Part shown: piece after piece, positions 6,412 through 9,210 of the stretch
Layout of the letters: each line of letters starts with the position of its first letter
Numbering within the stretch: the first letter of the stretch is position 1
NCBI GenBank assembly: GCA_030066245.1
Contig: JASJBY010000181.1
Location: forward strand, 1-9,210
DNA: 9,210 bases
Reading direction: 5' to 3'
Origin: Gammaproteobacteria bacterium
GTDB lineage: Bacteria; Pseudomonadota; Gammaproteobacteria; JAABTG01
Position numbers and translations under genes: made by a program
Notes under the pieces: generated by a model
Told to the model about the DNA's origin: nothing
Databases searched by the model: none
What the model saw: only the letters and a program-made list of their open reading frames with translations

Positions 6412-6948
6412 TCATCCGTGCCATCTCTGCTGATACCGGCGGTAGGACTGCCGGCGGCGGCCTTCGGGGAAGACCAGCGGAGCGAGTTCGCGGAGCGCCC
6501 TCCGATAGACGCCGCGCTTGAAGAACACCACTTCGTGTATCGGGTGCCAGTAGCTCACCCAGCGCCAACGTTCGAACTCAGGCTTGCGGCCTCGATCCAG
6601 CTCGAAATCGGCTTCATTACCGAGGAAGCGCAGCATATACCAGATCTGCTTCTGGCCTATGCACAGGGGCGTGCAGTTACGACGGACGTAGCGGTTCGGC
6701 AGCCGATAGCGTAACCAGCCGCGGGTCCAGCCGGTCACTTCCACATGTTCCGGGCCAAGCCCCACTTCCTCGTACAATTCCCGAAACAGGGCTTCGCGAG
6801 GGCTTTCGTCCGGCTTGATGCCGCCTTGGGGAAACTGCCAGGCCTCCTGTCCTACCCGCTTAGCCCAGAAAACCCTGCCTCGTTCATTCCTGATGATGAT
6901 CCCGACGTTTGCCCGGTAGCCGTCTGAGTCAATCACTGGCCCAGTCAT
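6412..6948 (-). CDS. rppH: RppH, RNA 5'-pyrophosphohydrolase (Nudix)
   Basis: This 178-aa Nudix hydrolase removes pyrophosphate from the 5' end of mRNAs and so starts RNase E-dependent decay. The start region IDSDGYRANVGIII matches E. coli IDDDGYRPNVGIVI. The Nudix box (G42-x5-E48-x7-R56-E57-L-x-E60-E61-x-G63) is intact. Further RppH hallmarks are WLRYRLPNR, CIGQKQIW and WRWVSYWHP. The ATG at 6948 has no good ribosome binding site. The GTG at 6936 would make the protein begin VIDSDGYR, exactly like E. coli RppH, and may be the true start; a TTG also sits at 6951. The C-terminal tail is Arg/Gln-rich, as in other RppH proteins. The gene is divergent from the HAD phosphatase gene and co-directional with nap, but the nap genes have their own promoter region. 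Confidence 0.95.
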   Translation of the reverse strand: MTGPVIDSDGYRANVGIIIRNERGRVFWAKRVGQEAWQFPQGGIKPDESPREALFRELYEEVGLGPEHVEVTGWTRGWLRYRLPNRYVRRNCTPLCIGQKQIWYMLRFLGNEADFELDRGRKPEFERWRWVSYWHPIHEVVFFKRGVYRRALRELAPLVFPEGRRRQSYRRYQQRWHG

Positions 6949-7117
6949 CAAAGCTTAATATTTCACATAAGTATAATATTCCCACAATGTTTGTAGGACG
7001 GCAAACCCTGCCCCGGCTCGCCGGCGAAGCCGTCCCGAGCAAACCCACACGGATTGCGTCGTGGCCGATGTTCGATATACCAAAACACTACTTATTAGAC
7101 TTGGAGGTACCACCAAC
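6949..7117. promoter_or_regulatory. Divergent intergenic region between rppH and the HAD phosphatase gene
   Basis: An AT-rich patch at 6955-6985 contains TATAAT at 6972-6977 on the plus strand and TATACT-like sequence on the minus strand, so it may hold back-to-back promoters. The -35 regions are poor in both directions, and this is suggestive only. Confidence 0.35.
7103..7108 (+). promoter_or_regulatory. Ribosome binding site that decides the HAD phosphatase start
   Basis: GGAGGT lies nine bases before the GTG at 7118. It supports that start over the in-frame GTG at 7061, which would add 19 residues before the conserved ACFDLDNTL motif. Confidence 0.75.
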
Positions 7118-7771
7118 GTGAGCCTGGCGTGCTTCGACCTGGATAACACCCTCATCGGTGGCGACAGCGACTACCTTTGGGGGCAGTATCTCAGCGACAT
7201 CGGGGCAGTCGACGGTGACCGCTACCGCAGGGAGCATGACCGCTTCTACCAGGAGTACGTACAGGGCGTCCTGGATATCTACGAGTTCCTGCGGTTCCAG
7301 CTCGGGCCATTGAAAGAGAACAGCCTGGGGGATCTTCTACGCTGGAGGAAGGACTTTCTCGAAAAGAGGATCGAGCCAGTTCTACTGCCCAAGGCCTTCG
7401 AGCTGCTGGACCGCCACAGGCGGTCGGGCGACACCTTGTTGATCATAACGGCTACGAATCGATTCATCACAGAACCCATCGCAGAGGTGCTGGGCGTAGA
7501 ACATCTCATCGCCACGGAACCCGAGCTGAAGGAACAACGCTACACGGGAGAGGTAGCCGGAACACCCTCTTACGCATCAGGCAAGGTGGACCGTCTTCGT
7601 ACGTGGGTAGCGTCACACGATGCGGGGCTTGAAGACAGCTGGTTCTACAGCGACTCGCACAACGACCTCCCCCTGCTCGAGATCGTTACCCATCCAGTGG
7701 CGGTGGATCCGGATCAGATCTTGAGACAAAAGGCCCAAGAGATGGGCTGGCCAGTCATCACCTTGCGTTAG
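7118..7771 (+). CDS. HAD superfamily subfamily IB phosphatase (SerB-like fold)
   Basis: This is a 217-aa cytoplasmic hydrolase of the HAD-IB group. Motif I is FDLDNTL (residues 6-12: nucleophile Asp7, acid/base Asp9). Motif II is IITATN with Thr111, the motif III lysine is Lys156 (SGKVDRL), and motif IV is SDSHNDLPLL with Asp179 and Asp183. An all-helical cap lies between residues 15 and 90. These features predict a Mg2+-dependent phosphomonoesterase. Relatives include phosphoserine phosphatase and the CicA-like family, but the substrate cannot be read from the sequence. The GTG start is set by a GGAGGT site. As I recall, a similar HAD gene sits near rppH in Pseudomonas, so the neighbourhood may be ancestral. 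The gene converges on the H1-like gene. Confidence 0.9.
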   Translation: MSLACFDLDNTLIGGDSDYLWGQYLSDIGAVDGDRYRREHDRFYQEYVQGVLDIYEFLRFQLGPLKENSLGDLLRWRKDFLEKRIEPVLLPKAFELLDRHRRSGDTLLIITATNRFITEPIAEVLGVEHLIATEPELKEQRYTGEVAGTPSYASGKVDRLRTWVASHDAGLEDSWFYSDSHNDLPLLEIVTHPVAVDPDQILRQKAQEMGWPVITLR

Positions 7772-7790
7772 CACCCACCTTGACGGAGTA

Positions 7791-7802
7791 CTAGCGCGCT
7801 AG
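7791..7802. repeat. 12-bp perfect palindrome
   Basis: CTAGCGCGCTAG lies 19 bases after the HAD phosphatase stop codon. It could form a 12-bp operator-like site or a tight hairpin, but no T-tract follows. Function unknown. Confidence 0.3.
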
Positions 7803-7953
7803 CCCAAAGATTGCCGACGCAGCCGGTGTGTTCGGGCCGGGCCCGTCGGCGCGCAGCGAGTGGAGGAGCCCGCATGCGGACGCGGTCTGGGGCGATGCCG
7901 AGTGGGGTGCTGGTGTGAGTAGAGACCGAGGGATGGGGTGTCGGCGGGAATCG

Positions 7954-7985
7954 AAAAGCCCCCGACAAGTCTAGTTCGGGGGCTT
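7954..7985 (-). terminator. Intrinsic terminator of the H1-like gene (possibly bidirectional)
   Basis: A perfect 10-bp stem (AAGCCCCCGA with TCGGGGGCTT) encloses a 10-base loop. Read on the minus strand, the stem is followed by CTTTTC, giving a short T-tract 26 bp after the stop of the H1-like gene. On the plus strand the trailing sequence is CTTCTCC, so it may also weakly stop transcripts from the convergent HAD gene. Confidence 0.85.
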
Positions 7986-8010
7986 CTCCTGCAGCATCGA
8001 TGCTGACCGG

Positions 8011-8667
8011 CTAGGCGGCAGCTGATGCTCGCCGTGCGCGTGCGCGGGCCCGTTTGCGCTTTTCGCGTTCCTGAAGCTTCGCTTTCTCCGCGCGCCAGAA
8101 GTCGCGGGTCCATTTCGCCTCGAAGCTTGCAAGTGCCCTGCCTCTCGCAGCTTCCATGCGCTTCTCGATTCTATCTACACGCTCCGGGTCCAGCCCGAGC
8201 CCTGACATGGGGCCGCTTGTCTTCACGACCTTGCCACGAGAAGTCTCGGCAGCAGCTCGTCGACCCGTTTTCCTGCGGGATGCTGCTTTACGCTTCGGTG
8301 CTGCTTTGCGCTTCGGTGCTGCTTTGCGCTTCGGTGCCGCCTTGCGCTTCGGTGCCGCCTTGCGCTTCGGTGCTGCCTTACGCTTCGGTGCTGCTTTGCG
8401 CTTCGGTGCCGCCTTACGCTTCGGTGCTGCTTTACGCTTCGGTGCTGCTTTACGCTTCGGTGCTGCTTTACGCCTCGGTGCAGCCTTACGCTTTGGCGCT
8501 GCTTTACGCTTCGGTGCGGCCTTCCGTCTTACCGTCTTCTTCACAGCAGCCTTTTTCTTTGGCGCTGCTCTGCGCACTGCTGACTTCTTTACCGTGGTTC
8601 TCCGCTTGGCAGCAGCCTTCTTTTTCGGCGCCGCTTTCCTTCTTGCCGCCTTCTTTTTCACAGCCAT
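8011..8667 (-). CDS. Histone H1-like DNA-binding protein with KAAPKR repeats
   Basis: This 218-aa, extremely basic protein has no cysteine. Residues 1-48 are irregular Lys/Arg/Ala-rich (KKKAARRKAAPKKKAA). Residues 49-132 are fourteen six-residue repeats of KAAPKR (the third is KAAPRR, the last KAASRR). Residues 133-218 form a different domain with a likely amphipathic helix (PERVDRIEKRMEAARGRAL) and a charged tail ending in RARARARRASAAA. Such Lys/Ala/Pro repeats are typical of bacterial H1-like proteins (AlgP, HctB, BphH1 types), which bind DNA non-specifically and compact the nucleoid. Unlike AlgP, the repeats come first and the helical part is C-terminal. The ATG at 8667 follows a GGGGGA site. 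The gene stands alone, with an AT-rich promoter region upstream and a terminator downstream. Confidence 0.85.
   Translation of the reverse strand: MAVKKKAARRKAAPKKKAAAKRRTTVKKSAVRRAAPKKKAAVKKTVRRKAAPKRKAAPKRKAAPRRKAAPKRKAAPKRKAAPKRKAAPKRKAAPKRKAAPKRKAAPKRKAAPKRKAAPKRKAAPKRKAASRRKTGRRAAAETSRGKVVKTSGPMSGLGLDPERVDRIEKRMEAARGRALASFEAKWTRDFWRAEKAKLQEREKRKRARARARRASAAA
8272..8523 (-). repeat. Tandem array of fourteen 18-bp units inside the H1-like gene
   Basis: Each 18-bp unit encodes KAAPKR, as in gcttcggtgctgctttac read on the plus strand. Fourteen units cover 252 bp with mostly third-position changes between them. The units stay in frame throughout, so changes in copy number would shorten or lengthen the protein by six residues without breaking it. 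Confidence 0.95.
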
Positions 8668-8757
8668 CGATTACTTCCCCCTTTAACTAACGGACAATCA
8701 ATTGGCTCAAAACAAAATCTTCAAGAGTATTCTTTAAAGATATGTGTTGTCATGCCA

Positions 8758-8785
8758 AATTTAGCTTATATATTTGAAGCGTCAA
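8758..8785 (-). promoter_or_regulatory. Candidate sigma-70 promoter of the H1-like gene
   Basis: On the minus strand TTGACG (8785-8780, 5/6 match to the -35 consensus) is followed after 16 bp by TAAATT (8763-8758, 4/6 match to -10). It lies in an AT-rich segment about 90 bp upstream of the H1-like start codon. Plausible but unproven. Confidence 0.4.
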
Positions 8786-8845
8786 GTAAAGACTTCGTTG
8801 TAAGCGTACTGGATCACCGTATCGAGATAACTTGTGCTTATCCGA

Positions 8846-9007
8846 ATGTCTCTTCTACACGATAACCTTCGGCATTCAATCAGCATCACCGAAGCTGCTA
8901 TTGATGGTTTAAAAGCATCGCTGCAACGCACTCACGCGCTGCAGTCTCTCGAAGCGACAGGCTCATCCCCCAACGTTATTCCACTCGGCGACATAGGAAA
9001 GAGCTAA
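8846..9007 (+). CDS. Possible small protein of 53 aa, unrecognised
   Basis: An ATG-to-TAA frame encodes a 53-aa peptide starting MSLLHDNLRHSISITEAAID and containing a helix-friendly stretch (GLKASLQRTHALQSLEATG). It has no signal peptide or membrane segment. An in-frame GTG at 8834 would add four residues. There is no clear ribosome binding site and no third-position GC bias, unlike the real genes in this window, so it may be a chance frame. It is listed because the region otherwise has no gene. Confidence 0.2.
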   Translation: MSLLHDNLRHSISITEAAIDGLKASLQRTHALQSLEATGSSPNVIPLGDIGKS

Positions 9008-9049
9008 GGTTGAACGCATACCAAGCCGGTGGCATAGGGGGGGTACATC

Positions 9050-9199
9050 ATGAGTCGAAAGCATGCCGCGGCGACGTTGTATGCAGACCCGAGAAGCTGC
9101 TCCGACATGTGCTGCCGGCTAGCCCGGATTTCTCACCGGGATTCGGCATCTTGGGTCGCTCTGGCAAAGCAGATTGGCCGATCGCCCGCAGAGGCATAG
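9050..9199 (+). CDS. Possible small protein of 49 aa, unrecognised
   Basis: An ATG-to-TAG frame encodes 49 aa starting MSRKHAAATLYADP, with a Cys-rich middle (CSDMCC) and the end LAKQIGRSPAEA. A G-rich run (AGGGGGGG) ends seven bases before the ATG and could serve as a ribosome binding site. No family is recognised. Composition and length do not separate it from chance, and it overlaps sequence that may be a degenerate repeat. Confidence 0.2.
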   Translation: MSRKHAAATLYADPRSCSDMCCRLARISHRDSASWVALAKQIGRSPAEA

Positions 9200-9210
9200 C
9201 GGGACTATGG

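Larger units (their letters stand above)
8668..9210. other. Region right of the H1-like gene: AT-rich promoter segment, then mostly non-coding
   Basis: Bases 8690-8830 are clearly more AT-rich than the rest of the window and hold the candidate H1-like promoter. From 8831 to the end only two short ORFs (8846-9007 and 9050-9199, plus strand) have start and stop codons in sensible places, and neither is recognised. No tRNA, rRNA or convincing partial gene reaches the window end on either strand. Confidence 0.5.

Noticed and set aside
6284..6568. Possible napE or other small gene on the minus strand upstream of napD
   Set aside because: The frame overlaps the end of rppH, lacks a membrane helix and has no NapE-like sequence.
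7772..7953. Small genes between the HAD and H1-like genes
   Set aside because: Short frames here on the minus strand run through the terminator or have no ribosome binding site or family resemblance.
8156..8686. Long plus-strand frame of repeated ALRFGA units opposite the H1-like gene
   Set aside because: It is the antisense shadow of the 18-bp repeats. An 18-bp unit without stops keeps several frames open on both strands. The minus-strand frame has a ribosome binding site, a terminator and an H1-like composition.

Overview
This is a GC-rich proteobacterial stretch dominated by a periplasmic nitrate reductase (Nap) operon on the minus strand. The organism is most likely a gammaproteobacterium. 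That inference rests on a full-length RppH-type Nudix hydrolase, the HAD-IB phosphatase beside it, a lysine/alanine/proline-rich histone H1-like protein, and an FNR/Anr-type anaerobic regulatory box. I cannot name the genus.

Layout from right to left, as the minus strand is transcribed. At 8846-9199 there are two very small, weakly supported plus-strand ORFs next to an AT-rich promoter segment. A histone H1-like gene (8667 to 8011, minus) carries fourteen 18-bp tandem repeats and ends in an intrinsic terminator at 7954-7985. A HAD-IB phosphatase (7118-7771, plus) converges on it and is divergent from rppH (6948 to 6412, minus). A leader region of about 300 bp follows, with a perfect FNR-type palindrome at 6320-6333. 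Next come napD, napA, napG, napH, napB and napF (6109 to 163). The window ends inside moaB, of which only the first 23 codons are present (71 to 1).

The nap genes form one functional unit. NapD is the cytoplasmic chaperone that guards the Tat signal of NapA. NapA is the molybdenum-bis-MGD catalytic subunit, exported by Tat, and NapB is its dihaem electron donor. NapH (membrane) and NapG (periplasmic, Tat-exported) are iron-sulfur proteins expected to carry electrons from quinol. NapF is a cytoplasmic iron-sulfur protein thought to help NapA maturation. No napC or napE is present in the visible operon, so NapGH is the only quinol-oxidising module seen. The order napDAGHBF resembles NapC-less systems (Shewanella nap-beta, and the AGHBF core of Wolinella). 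NapA itself is the long form (913 aa) and, from memory, resembles Campylobacterota NapA more than E. coli NapA. MoaB directly downstream fits a link to molybdenum cofactor supply.

I see no mobile element, CRISPR array, RNA gene or defence system that I can support. The most interesting points are the long-form NapA in a gammaproteobacterial setting, the NapC-less layout with moaB, the perfect FNR box at non-canonical spacing, and the repeat-built H1-like gene.
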